Shown: positions 13,408 to 21,043, counted from the stretch's first letter. The stretch: DNA of 23,549 nucleotides from Bacteroidales bacterium (GCA_900767595.1 CAAFZS010000009.1:1-23549); one strand, 5' to 3'. Notes: generated from the letters alone by a model not told the origin. A program made the numbers and translations.

Positions 13408-16086
13408 TTATCCTTTCAACTGTTTGATACTTGCCTCAATAGCGGAGATACGCGCTAAAGCGTCATGCTGTTTCTTGCGCTCCATCTCGACTACCTCGGG
13501 TTTGGCATTCGCTACAAACCGTTCGTTGCTTAGTTTAGCCATTACCCCTTTAAGGAATCCTTGCTGATGTTCGAGGTCGGCTTGGAGTTTTTTCAGCTCC
13601 TCGTCAACGTTGATGAACGACTGTAATGGTACAAAGTATTCATCCGTTCCAATGATAAAGGAAGAAGAGGTGTCCGGTTTTTGCTGCCCGTTGTCTAGTG
13701 ACTGAATCTTGACATTAGCGAGTTTGCAAACAATCTCGCTGACCTCTTTCGGCGCAATCAGCGTCAGTTCCTCCTTGGGGCCGATGTTCTTGGACGCACG
13801 GATAGCGCGGATATTAACAATAATCTGCTTGACTTCCTCCATTGTTTGGAGTAGGGGAGTAGAGGAGGAGGGGAGTAGGGGTTGTAATCCGGCATACATA
13901 ATGGATTCGCCGTCTTTGCGCTCCGCGAGGTTCTGCCAAAGTTCCTCGGTGATGAACGGCATAAAAGGATGCAGCAGTTTCAACATCTGCTCAAAATACC
14001 CGAGGGTGAGTTCATAGGTCGTCTTATCAATCGGTGTGCCATAGGCAGGTTTGATCATCTCCAAATACCAACTGCTGAACTCGTCCCAGAATAACTTATA
14101 AATAGCCATCAGAGCTTCGCTCAAGCGATACTTGCTGAACAGGTCTGTCACTTCCTCACTCGTCTTTTGAAGCATTGCTCCGAACCAGTCGGTAGCAGTC
14201 TTGTGGATTGCGGATTGCGGAGTGTCAGCCACTTCCAATCCTTGCAACATTCTAAAGCAGTTCCATATTTTGTTGTTGAAGTTTCGTCCTTGCTCGCAAA
14301 GCGCATCATCAAACAAAATATCATTGCCGGCAGGTGCAGAGAGCATCATTCCCATTCTCACACCGTCCGCACCATAACGCTCGATTAAATCCAACGGGTC
14401 GGGACTGTTGCCAAGCGATTTGGACATCTTTCGGCCAAGTTTATCGCGTACAATCCCCGTGAAGTAAACGTGCTTGAACGGCATTTGACCCATATATTCG
14501 TATCCTGCCATAATCATTCTCGCTACCCAGAAGAAGATAATATCGGGACCGGTCACCAAATCCGCCGTTGGATAATAATAATTTAAATCCTTCAGCGATA
14601 GCGGTCCTTCAGCGCAGCGGTCTTTCAGCGCAGCGATCTCACTGCCGTCTTTAAGGAACAGGGATATCGGCCACAGCCAACTGCTAAACCAAGTGTCGAG
14701 TGCTCCTTCGTCTTGAACGTAATTGCCTTCGGGTTTCGTTTCGCTGACGATAATCTTATCGTTCGGGTAGTTTTCGAGGCCTGTTTGTGCCAACAAGTCG
14801 GCATCGTAATAAGCGGGAATACGGTGTCCCCACCATAGCTGACGACTGATACACCAGTCTTTGATGTTCTCTAGCCAACTGCGGTAAGTGTTTTTATACT
14901 TGCTTGGATAGAAAACGATATCATCGTTCATAACCGGACCTAAAGCAATGTCAGCAAAGTGTTTCATTTTAATGAACCACTGCAACGACAAACGCGGTTC
15001 GATAGGAACATTGGTTCGCTCGGAGTATCCGACTTTATTGTCATAATCCTCTATTTTCTCTATCAGTCCGAACTTCTCCAAATCCTCAATAATCACTTTT
15101 CGACATTCGAAACGGTCCATCCCTTGATATTTATCAAGGTCCAATTCTCTAAACTCTAAACTCTCATCTCTCAACTCCTCCACATTGACGTGGGCGTCAG
15201 CCGTGAAAATATCGATAGTTTTCAGTCCGTATTTCTGTCCGAGGGCATAGTCGTTAACGTCGTGTGCGGGAGTAACTTTCAAACAACCGGTACCGAAGCC
15301 TATCTCCACGTATCGGTCTTCAATGATAGGTATCACGCGCCCTACACCCGGTACAACCACGTGTTTGCCTTTAAGCCATTGGTTCTTCTCCTCTTTGGGA
15401 TTGATACAAACGGCTATATCGCCGAAAATAGTCTCCGGACGGGTAGTCGCTACCACAGCATATTTGCCGGGTTCCTCAACTACTTTATATTTGAGGTAAT
15501 AGAACTTACTGTGTTCCTCGTGATAGATAACCTCCTCATCACTCAACGCAGTCTGACGCTCCGGATCCCAGTTCACCATCCTCAATCCACGATAGATAAG
15601 TCCTTTACGGTAGAGGTCGCAGAAAACACTAATCACCGCTTTCGACCTTGTCTCGTCCATCGTGAACGAAGTTCTGTCCCAATCGCAAGAACAACCGAGT
15701 TTGCGCAGTTGTTTGAGGATGATACCTCCGTGTTCGTCAGTCCAAGCCCAAGCGTGTTCGAGGAACTGCTCTCGGGTAAGGTCGGACTTGTTGATACCTT
15801 GCTCCTTGAGACGTTTAATCACTTTAGCCTCAGTCGCAATCGAAGCGTGGTCTGTACCCGGTACCCAGCAAGCATTCTTACCTTCGAGACGAGCACGACG
15901 AACAAGGATATCTTGTATGGTCTCATTCAGTACGTGACCCATGTGTAAGACACCGGTCACATTGGGGGGCGGAATAACAATCGTATAGGCTTCTCTCCCA
16001 TCCGGCTCCGAATGGAATAACTTATGGTCTATCCAATACTGATACCATTTACTCTCAATTGATGTAGGATTATATTTTGCTTCCAT
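13408..16086 (-). CDS. valS: Valyl-tRNA synthetase
   Basis: Class I synthetase charging tRNA-Val, with an editing (CP1) domain. HIGH motif as PPNVTGVLHMGH (residues 40-51), KMSKS at 553-557 (GRKMSKSLGN), and a C-terminal coiled-coil tRNA-binding arm (about 830-892). ATTRPETIFGDIAVCINP marks the editing domain. At 892 aa the length is normal. In-frame repeat material occurs in three or four places. About residues 483-500 (SEIAALKDRCAEGPLSL) come from a family D array. About 736-746 (LLPSSSTPLLQ) come from a family B array. The region near 15143-15182 comes from a TCTAAACTC array, and 14203-14224 carries GGATTGC units. It is the last gene of a minus-strand operon, 19 nt downstream of the OYE-type gene, and ends at the shared terminator. 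Confidence 0.97.
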   Translation of the reverse strand: MEAKYNPTSIESKWYQYWIDHKLFHSEPDGREAYTIVIPPPNVTGVLHMGHVLNETIQDILVRRARLEGKNACWVPGTDHASIATEAKVIKRLKEQGINKSDLTREQFLEHAWAWTDEHGGIILKQLRKLGCSCDWDRTSFTMDETRSKAVISVFCDLYRKGLIYRGLRMVNWDPERQTALSDEEVIYHEEHSKFYYLKYKVVEEPGKYAVVATTRPETIFGDIAVCINPKEEKNQWLKGKHVVVPGVGRVIPIIEDRYVEIGFGTGCLKVTPAHDVNDYALGQKYGLKTIDIFTADAHVNVEELRDESLEFRELDLDKYQGMDRFECRKVIIEDLEKFGLIEKIEDYDNKVGYSERTNVPIEPRLSLQWFIKMKHFADIALGPVMNDDIVFYPSKYKNTYRSWLENIKDWCISRQLWWGHRIPAYYDADLLAQTGLENYPNDKIIVSETKPEGNYVQDEGALDTWFSSWLWPISLFLKDGSEIAALKDRCAEGPLSLKDLNYYYPTADLVTGPDIIFFWVARMIMAGYEYMGQMPFKHVYFTGIVRDKLGRKMSKSLGNSPDPLDLIERYGADGVRMGMMLSAPAGNDILFDDALCEQGRNFNNKIWNCFRMLQGLEVADTPQSAIHKTATDWFGAMLQKTSEEVTDLFSKYRLSEALMAIYKLFWDEFSSWYLEMIKPAYGTPIDKTTYELTLGYFEQMLKLLHPFMPFITEELWQNLAERKDGESIMYAGLQPLLPSSSTPLLQTMEEVKQIIVNIRAIRASKNIGPKEELTLIAPKEVSEIVCKLANVKIQSLDNGQQKPDTSSSFIIGTDEYFVPLQSFINVDEELKKLQADLEHQQGFLKGVMAKLSNERFVANAKPEVVEMERKKQHDALARISAIEASIKQLKG
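13848..13882. repeat. GTAGGGGAGTAGAGGAG tandem (family B), copy B3
   Basis: Same units as 1541-1595 and 11780-11815. Read on the opposite strand inside valS as a Leu/Pro/Ser-rich stretch between the anticodon-binding region and the C-terminal arm. Confidence 0.8.
14588..14638. repeat. CTTTCAGCGCAGCGGTC-type repeat (family D), copy in valS
   Basis: Three units of CCTTCAGCG(ATA/CA)GCGGTC. Relative to the host gene it is in the opposite orientation to the copies in the glycosyltransferase and SpoIID-domain genes, so it is translated from the other strand. Confidence 0.8.
15143..15182. repeat. TCTAAACTCTCAACTC microsatellite in valS (family E)
   Basis: ATTCTCTAAACTCTAAACTCTC-type units continuing into TCTCAACTCCTCC. 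In the valS frame they read VEELRDESLEFRELDLD. The same family fills the tamL-rnhB gap. Confidence 0.65.
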
Positions 16087-16093
16087 AATGATT

Positions 16094-16131
16094 AATTTTC
16101 AATCTTCAATTTTCAATCTTCAATTTCTCAA
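16094..16131. repeat. TTTTCAATCTTCAAT microsatellite (family F) between the OYE-type gene and valS
   Basis: Fills the 19-nt gap and the last codons of the OYE-type gene, whose TGA stop (16106-16108) and C-terminal KLKIEN are repeat sequence. Confidence 0.75.
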
Positions 16132-17350
16132 TCTCCCGTTGCAGTTTTGCGGGGATAGGTTCGCCATCGCGCATCACACATTCGTGGCATTTCATTTCCT
16201 TTGTGTACATTCGTCCGACACAGTAGTTGCTGCGGCTGCACCCTGCGTGGTAATGAGGATTCTTCTCCACGTGGTGCACAAACTCCGGGTCTTTAATGAG
16301 CACGTGAGCGATTTGGAAGAGTTCAAACCCTTCGTCCATAATCGTTTGGCAGTTGTCTCCGCTCTGTACACCGCCGACATAAATAAGTGGGGTATCCTTG
16401 ATTGCTTTTTGGAACTTCTTTGCTTGCTCCATAAAGTACAACTCCTTGAACGGAACGGTCGGAATCATCACTTTTCCTCCACCGCATACCAAAGCCGCTT
16501 TCAACCACCACATCTTCATTGGCATATAATACGCCAAGGTCTTAATCGGCATCGGACCACCGAGGATAGTCATCGGCGAAGCACTCACCGTGCCACCGCT
16601 TAATACAATACCGTGCACCTTGTGCTTGGCTATCTCTTTGGCTATCTTAATACCTTCTTCTATATCAGAACCGCGCCAACAATCGTCCCACATATTCGTT
16701 TTTACGATTACGGCCATGTCCTTACCGGCATGTTTCATCACCTCATCCAATACCTCATTAAGGAATCGAACACGATTTTCAAAACATCCGCCATATTGGT
16801 CGTGACGGTGATTCGTGCGGGGCGAGATAAACTGTGAAATCAAGTAGGCATGCCCGGCGTGTATCTCAACGCAATCAAATCCTGCCTTGCGGCAGAAATC
16901 AACAGCCTCACCGAACTTCTTGACCAGTTGATGAATCTCTTTTACTTTGAGTTTACGGTGAATAGTGGGGGAATAGAGGTTAAAACCATTCGACGCGCTC
17001 ACCGGCATACAATGACAGGTTGCACGGTGGGTCATATTACCACAGTGACCGAGCTGGATACTGACTTTAGCACCCTGGTCGTGAATAGCAGCCGTGAGTT
17101 TTTTAAGGTCAGGCAATATCTCGTCGTGGATGTATAACTGCCCATCAAAACTGACACCGCTCAAGTCTACCGCACAATAGGCTACGGTCGTCATCGCTAC
17201 ACCGCCTTTGGCTACGGATACGTGGTAATCTTCTAACATCTGTGTCGGCTTATTGCCCTGACACATATTTTCAAACGCTGCCGAACGGATAAATCGGTTG
17301 CGCAGCGTAATCGGTCCGAGTTGATACTCGGTAAACAACTTATTGCTCAT
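16106..17350 (-). CDS. NADH:flavin oxidoreductase, Old Yellow Enzyme family (possible steroid/enoate reductase)
   Basis: FMN-dependent TIM-barrel reductase of C=C bonds next to a carbonyl. Family motifs: LGPITLRNRFIRSA (11-24), QLGHCG (99-104), EIHAGHAYLISQFISPRTN (162-180) and HDQYGG (183-188), covering FMN and active-site histidines. At 414 aa it is one barrel with a short tail and lacks the FAD/NAD domain of 2,4-dienoyl-CoA reductases. The tail has Cys371, Cys377, Cys388 and Cys391 (GCSRSNYC...KCHEC). This resembles the iron-sulfur motif CxxCNxxC-x(11)-C of the larger relatives, but with Ser374 in place of the second Cys. The gene is 18 nt downstream of a steroid 5-alpha-reductase-like gene in the same operon, suggesting a shared lipid, steroid or bile-acid A-ring substrate; this is inference. 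Confidence 0.85.
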   Translation of the reverse strand: MSNKLFTEYQLGPITLRNRFIRSAAFENMCQGNKPTQMLEDYHVSVAKGGVAMTTVAYCAVDLSGVSFDGQLYIHDEILPDLKKLTAAIHDQGAKVSIQLGHCGNMTHRATCHCMPVSASNGFNLYSPTIHRKLKVKEIHQLVKKFGEAVDFCRKAGFDCVEIHAGHAYLISQFISPRTNHRHDQYGGCFENRVRFLNEVLDEVMKHAGKDMAVIVKTNMWDDCWRGSDIEEGIKIAKEIAKHKVHGIVLSGGTVSASPMTILGGPMPIKTLAYYMPMKMWWLKAALVCGGGKVMIPTVPFKELYFMEQAKKFQKAIKDTPLIYVGGVQSGDNCQTIMDEGFELFQIAHVLIKDPEFVHHVEKNPHYHAGCSRSNYCVGRMYTKEMKCHECVMRDGEPIPAKLQREIEKLKIEN

Positions 17351-17368
17351 AAATATAAAAAGTAATTT

Positions 17369-18151
17369 CTAGTAAATAAACGGAATAATCCTCTTCAATT
17401 TCTTTCTGTTAAATTCCTCAGGGAACTCCTTCTCGTACTTGAGATAGATAGCGTTCGCTCTCGGCACCAAGTTACAGCAACTGAACCACCAGAACAGTGC
17501 ACCGGCAGCCGACCACGTCAGTATCGCCCAACCAAGCCACTCGGTTATCTCTCCCAAATAATTGGCACTGGTCACAAAGCGATACATTCCTTTTTTGGGC
17601 AGATAATGCTTCGTGTCACCGGGTTGACGCAGGTTCCTGATTACATGGTCGGAGTGCATGTTAATGCACCATCCTATAATGAAGATTGCTACTCCAATAA
17701 TAAACCTCGGGTCCGTCAACCAAGCCGAGGTGTACATCTCGGGACAATAGGCCGGAGCCAAGTGGAATAACCACCAGCCTTGGGCATAACCGTTAATCAC
17801 ATTCCAAATCATTCCCATAAACATGATGATCAACGGCATCTTGCTTTCTCCCTTCAATAGGAACGGGAACACAAACGACCGCTGGAAATAGTGAAACTCA
17901 AAAATTAGCAGAAACGCCAAATACGGCATCTTTCGTACTTCTTCAAAGGGCGAAACTGCCCACAAATATAGTATCACGATAAATACCGGAGCCTCCATTA
18001 AAAGCCAACCGATCTTATTGCTTATCGATGGACCCCACTTATCCGTGTGCATCTTACCATAACCTGCATCCACGAAGTATAAACTAACAAACACAACTAG
18101 CCCTATTAGAGCCATAATAAACAGAAAACTGTAGAATGTAGAAAGTGTCAT
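17369..18151 (-). CDS. Steroid 5-alpha-reductase-like integral membrane enzyme (PF02544 type)
   Basis: Predicted NADPH-dependent membrane reductase of the 3-oxo-5-alpha-steroid 4-dehydrogenase family. About six membrane helices. Family motifs include LLMEAPVF (50-57, Glu53), FEFHYFQRSFVFP (84-96), NMHSD (164-168) and the cofactor-site region RFVTSANYLGEITEWLGWA (191-209). The C-terminal end KRIIPFIY (253-260) is the characteristic family terminus. The start at 18151 (MTLSTFYSFLF) is chosen because the promoter's -7 box lies at 18179-18186, making the longer frame from 18229 impossible to transcribe in full; this gives the family's usual 260 aa. It heads the operon with the OYE-type gene and valS. 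The physiological substrate in this organism is unknown. An isoprenylcysteine methyltransferase-like fold is an alternative, but the C-terminus argues against it. Confidence 0.85.
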   Translation of the reverse strand: MTLSTFYSFLFIMALIGLVVFVSLYFVDAGYGKMHTDKWGPSISNKIGWLLMEAPVFIVILYLWAVSPFEEVRKMPYLAFLLIFEFHYFQRSFVFPFLLKGESKMPLIIMFMGMIWNVINGYAQGWWLFHLAPAYCPEMYTSAWLTDPRFIIGVAIFIIGWCINMHSDHVIRNLRQPGDTKHYLPKKGMYRFVTSANYLGEITEWLGWAILTWSAAGALFWWFSCCNLVPRANAIYLKYEKEFPEEFNRKKLKRIIPFIY

Positions 18152-18178
18152 AAGCAATAAATATTTCAAAATTTGGCG

Positions 18179-18210
18179 CAAAGTTACAAAAAAATTTGCA
18201 TATGTCCAAA
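18179..18210 (-). promoter_or_regulatory. Bacteroidota-type promoter for the reductase-valS operon
   Basis: Minus strand TTTG (CAAA at 18207-18210), 20-nt spacer, TAACTTTG (CAAAGTTA at 18179-18186). It lies 27 nt upstream of the ATG at 18151. Confidence 0.8.
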
Positions 18211-18226
18211 AAAAAGTGTAATTTTG
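18195..18226 (+). promoter_or_regulatory. Bacteroidota-type promoter for glyA and following genes
   Basis: TTTG at 18195-18198, 20-nt spacer, TAATTTTG at 18219-18226. The glyA ATG is at 18256, leaving a leader of roughly 20-25 nt. It overlaps head to head with the minus-strand promoter. Confidence 0.82.
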
Positions 18227-18255
18227 CAAACGATTTCTATCAAAAACCCTAAAAT

Positions 18256-19536
18256 ATGTTGAGAGATACTCAAATTTTTGACATTATTCGCCGCGAAAGA
18301 GAGCGCCAAACGAAGGGCATTGAACTTATCGCAAGTGAGAATTTTGTATCCGACCAGGTCCTTGAGGCTATGGGTAGTGTATTAACCAATAAGTATGCCG
18401 AAGGTTACCCGGGTCATCGTTACTATGGCGGTTGCGAAGTGGTTGATGAGTCGGAAAACATCGCTCGCGACAGGCTGAAACTCCTTTATAATGCCGCGTA
18501 TGCGAACGTGCAGCCGCACTCAGGTGCGCAAGCCAATATGTGCGTATTCATGGCGTGTCTTAAACCCGGTGATACTTTTATGGGTCTGAATCTCTCTCAC
18601 GGAGGACACCTCTCTCACGGCTCGGCAGTGAATTTCTCCGGGCTCGTCTTCCATGCTATCGACTATAGCCTTGATGAAGCAACCGGTCGCGTCGATTATG
18701 ACGAACTCGAACGTAAAGCGCGTGCGGAACATCCGAAACTGATTATTGCCGGCGCTTCTGCCTATAGCCGTGAATGGGACTATGCCCGTATCCGTAAGGT
18801 TGCCGACGAGATTGGAGCTATCTTTATGGTCGATATGGCGCACCCTGCCGGATTGATAGCCGCAGGACTATTAGATAACCCTGTCAAATATGCGCATATT
18901 GTCACGTCAACAACCCATAAGACCCTTCGCGGACCTCGCGGCGGTGTCATTCTGATGGGGGAAGACTTCCCCAATCCGTGGGGTAAGACCACTCCGAAGG
19001 GCGAGATTAAGATGATGTCCGCTCTCCTCGATTCTGCGGTCTTCCCGGGTACGCAGGGTGGTCCGCTTGAACACGTGATTGCTGCTAAAGCCGTTGCTTT
19101 CGGTGAGGCACTTACTCCCGAGTTCAAAGTCTATCAACAGCAAGTGAAGACCAACGCTGCCGTTATGGCGCAAGCGTTCATCGATAAAGGTTATAAGATC
19201 ATCTCCGGCGGAACGGACAACCACTCTATGCTTGTGGACTTGCGTACGAAGTATCCGAATCTCACAGGTAAAGTCGCCGAACAAGCCCTTGTCGCTGCGG
19301 ATATAACAACGAATAAGAATATGGTTCCTTTCGATACCCGTTCGGCTTTCCAGACTTCCGGATTGAGATTCGGTACACCGGCTATCACCACCCGCGGACT
19401 TAAGGACGATAAGATGCCGTGGATAGTAGATCTTATCGATACCGTATTACAGGACCCGCTCTCCGAAGCGAACATTACCAAAGTACGCGAGGAGGTTAAT
19501 CGTGAAATGAATCAACACCCCCTCTTTGCATGGTAA
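18256..19536 (+). CDS. glyA: Serine hydroxymethyltransferase
   Basis: PLP enzyme that converts serine and tetrahydrofolate to glycine and 5,10-methylene-tetrahydrofolate in the cytoplasm, the main source of one-carbon units. N-terminal IELIASENFVSDQVLEAMGS and YAEGYPGHRYYGGC are the classic substrate and cofactor segments, with HSGAQAN next. The PLP-binding lysine is Lys222 in TSTTHKTLRGPRGG. MVDMAHPAGLIAAG and the C-terminal FRFGTPAITTRG-type sequence (here LRFGTPAITTRG) are also present. At 426 aa the length is normal. Its last 7 nt overlap the following phosphoribosyltransferase gene (ATGGTAA), an apt pairing because glycine and one-carbon units feed purine synthesis. No insertions are seen here, unlike in the neighbouring operons. 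Confidence 0.98.
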   Translation: MLRDTQIFDIIRRERERQTKGIELIASENFVSDQVLEAMGSVLTNKYAEGYPGHRYYGGCEVVDESENIARDRLKLLYNAAYANVQPHSGAQANMCVFMACLKPGDTFMGLNLSHGGHLSHGSAVNFSGLVFHAIDYSLDEATGRVDYDELERKARAEHPKLIIAGASAYSREWDYARIRKVADEIGAIFMVDMAHPAGLIAAGLLDNPVKYAHIVTSTTHKTLRGPRGGVILMGEDFPNPWGKTTPKGEIKMMSALLDSAVFPGTQGGPLEHVIAAKAVAFGEALTPEFKVYQQQVKTNAAVMAQAFIDKGYKIISGGTDNHSMLVDLRTKYPNLTGKVAEQALVAADITTNKNMVPFDTRSAFQTSGLRFGTPAITTRGLKDDKMPWIVDLIDTVLQDPLSEANITKVREEVNREMNQHPLFAW

Positions 19537-20036
19537 AATATGATAGCGCGTTCGTCATGGAACGCATTCAAGCAACGGTCAAAGACCTTAAACAGAAAGG
19601 TATTCTCAACGATAACATCATTTATGTCGTTATGATGAACGGTGGCGTGTGGTTTGCTGTTCATCTCTTCGATTGCCTTGGATCCGTCCACAATCCTGTT
19701 TATTTTGTTAAAGCGCACTCTTATCAAGATGCGCAGCAGAATGAACTCGTTTGGGATTATTTCGCCCTTCCTGATATTAAGGGTAAGGATATCGTGGTAC
19801 TTGACGATATCTGCGATACGGGTAATACCTCGCGCGCTATCCTCCGTAAACTTGAGCAGAGCCATCCGCATTCCGTTCGGTTCGTCACTTTGCTTACGCG
19901 TACATCTACGGATACCACCGGATTGGATTTGACTTCTTGTATCGTTGATGACTCAAAAGACTTCTTCTACGGTTGCGGTCTTGACTCTCATGGTAACCAT
20001 GACCGTTTCTGTTCTTTTATCGGCATTTGTAAATAA
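19530..20036 (+). CDS. hpt: Hypoxanthine(-guanine) phosphoribosyltransferase
   Basis: Type I phosphoribosyltransferase that salvages hypoxanthine and/or guanine with PRPP. The PRPP loop VVLDDICDTGNTS (about 89-101, Asp92, Asp93 and Asp96) is clear. IIYVVMMNGGVWFAVHLF matches the N-terminal PPi loop of the family. The C-terminal FFYGCGLDSHGNHDRF is the conserved GYGLD-type segment near the base-binding site. At 168 aa the length is normal. It overlaps glyA by 7 nt. Xanthine or guanine preference cannot be judged. The stop codon is followed at once by an ACTAACGACTAATC array. Confidence 0.88.
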   Translation: MVKYDSAFVMERIQATVKDLKQKGILNDNIIYVVMMNGGVWFAVHLFDCLGSVHNPVYFVKAHSYQDAQQNELVWDYFALPDIKGKDIVVLDDICDTGNTSRAILRKLEQSHPHSVRFVTLLTRTSTDTTGLDLTSCIVDDSKDFFYGCGLDSHGNHDRFCSFIGICK

Positions 20037-20080
20037 TCACTAACGACTAATCACTAACGACTAAACACTAAATACTAATC
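20037..20080. repeat. ACTAACGACTAATC microsatellite between hpt and the ROK kinase gene (family I)
   Basis: Imperfect units (CACTAACGACTAAT, CACTAACGACTAAA, CACTAAATACTAAT) fill the entire gap, in the same manner as the other intergenic arrays. Confidence 0.75.
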
Positions 20081-20083
20081 ATT

Positions 20084-21037
20084 ATGGAAAAACCCTATGT
20101 ACTTGGCCTGGATATGGGCGGCACCAATTCCGTTCTCGGCATCGTAGATGCTCGTGGACACGTCATTAACCGTACGTCTATTAAGACGCAAGAATACAAA
20201 GATATCAATAAGTATGTTGATGCCTTGTATGCTGAAGCCATCAAACTCATCGACTCCGTTGGAGGCATTGACCTTATCCGTGGTATCGGTGCCGGTGTAC
20301 CCAATGGTAACTACTACACCGGAAAGATTGAAGGAGCTATGAACCTTCCTTGGCCGAACGTTCCCTTTGCCGAACTGATGAGCAAGAAATTCGGTATCCC
20401 TTGTAAGATTACGAACGATGCTAATGCTGCGGCTATGGGTGAGATGACTTATGGTGCAGCGCGTGGAATGAAAAACTTTATTATGATTACGCTCGGTACC
20501 GGCGTTGGCTCGGGTATCGTCATTGATGGTAAGATGGTTTATGGCCACGATGGTTTTGCCGGTGAACTGGGTCATACTTGTATTGACCGCTCCGAGAACG
20601 CTCGTCAATGTAACTGCGGTAAGAAAGGTTGCCTAGAGACCTATTGCTCCGCTACGGGTGTGGCTCGCACAGCGAAGCAGATTCTCTCGACCACGACCAA
20701 AGAGTCGTTGCTCCGCAAACTGGATATAGACAATATCACCTCAAAGGATGTCTTTGACGCAGCAGAACAAGGGGACGAGGTAGCCAAGCAGATTTTTGAC
20801 TATACGGGTACTATTCTTGGTATGGCACTGGCTGATTTCGTAGCTTTCTCTGCTCCGGAAGCTATTGTGCTGTTTGGCGGTCTGACCAAGTCCGGCCATT
20901 GGATTATGGATCCGGTCGTTAAGGCTCTTAATGATAATGTGCTTGGCTTGTGGAAGAATAAGGTTCAGGTGCTCTTCTCTGATTTGAAAGAGTCTGATGC
21001 TGCTGTATTGGGAGCATCTGCCCTTGCTTGGGAATAA
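20084..21037 (+). CDS. ROK-family sugar kinase (glucokinase-like)
   Basis: Cytoplasmic ATP-dependent hexose kinase of the ROK family, most likely glucokinase. ATP phosphate loop GLDMGGTNSVLGIVD (about 8-22), sugar-site segment GVPNGNY and TNDANAAAMGE, then the ROK zinc signature: GELGH (His164) with CNCGKKGCLE (Cys176, Cys178, Cys183). LGTGVGSGIVIDGKM is the second phosphate loop. There is no helix-turn-helix domain, so it is an enzyme rather than a ROK repressor. At 317 aa the length is normal. It sits 47 bp after hpt, probably in the glyA transcript, and is followed closely by a small membrane protein gene. N-acetylmannosamine or fructose specificity cannot be excluded. Confidence 0.92.
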   Translation: MEKPYVLGLDMGGTNSVLGIVDARGHVINRTSIKTQEYKDINKYVDALYAEAIKLIDSVGGIDLIRGIGAGVPNGNYYTGKIEGAMNLPWPNVPFAELMSKKFGIPCKITNDANAAAMGEMTYGAARGMKNFIMITLGTGVGSGIVIDGKMVYGHDGFAGELGHTCIDRSENARQCNCGKKGCLETYCSATGVARTAKQILSTTTKESLLRKLDIDNITSKDVFDAAEQGDEVAKQIFDYTGTILGMALADFVAFSAPEAIVLFGGLTKSGHWIMDPVVKALNDNVLGLWKNKVQVLFSDLKESDAAVLGASALAWE

Positions 21038-21043
21038 TTGTTT

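Noticed and set aside
15190..15948. 252-codon plus-strand open frame
   Set aside because: It is entirely antisense to valS in the editing-domain and catalytic region and shows no domain or start context of its own.
943..16131. CRISPR array, suggested by many short repeats
   Set aside because: The repeats lack regular spacing with unique spacers, are mostly within genes, and no cas gene is present.
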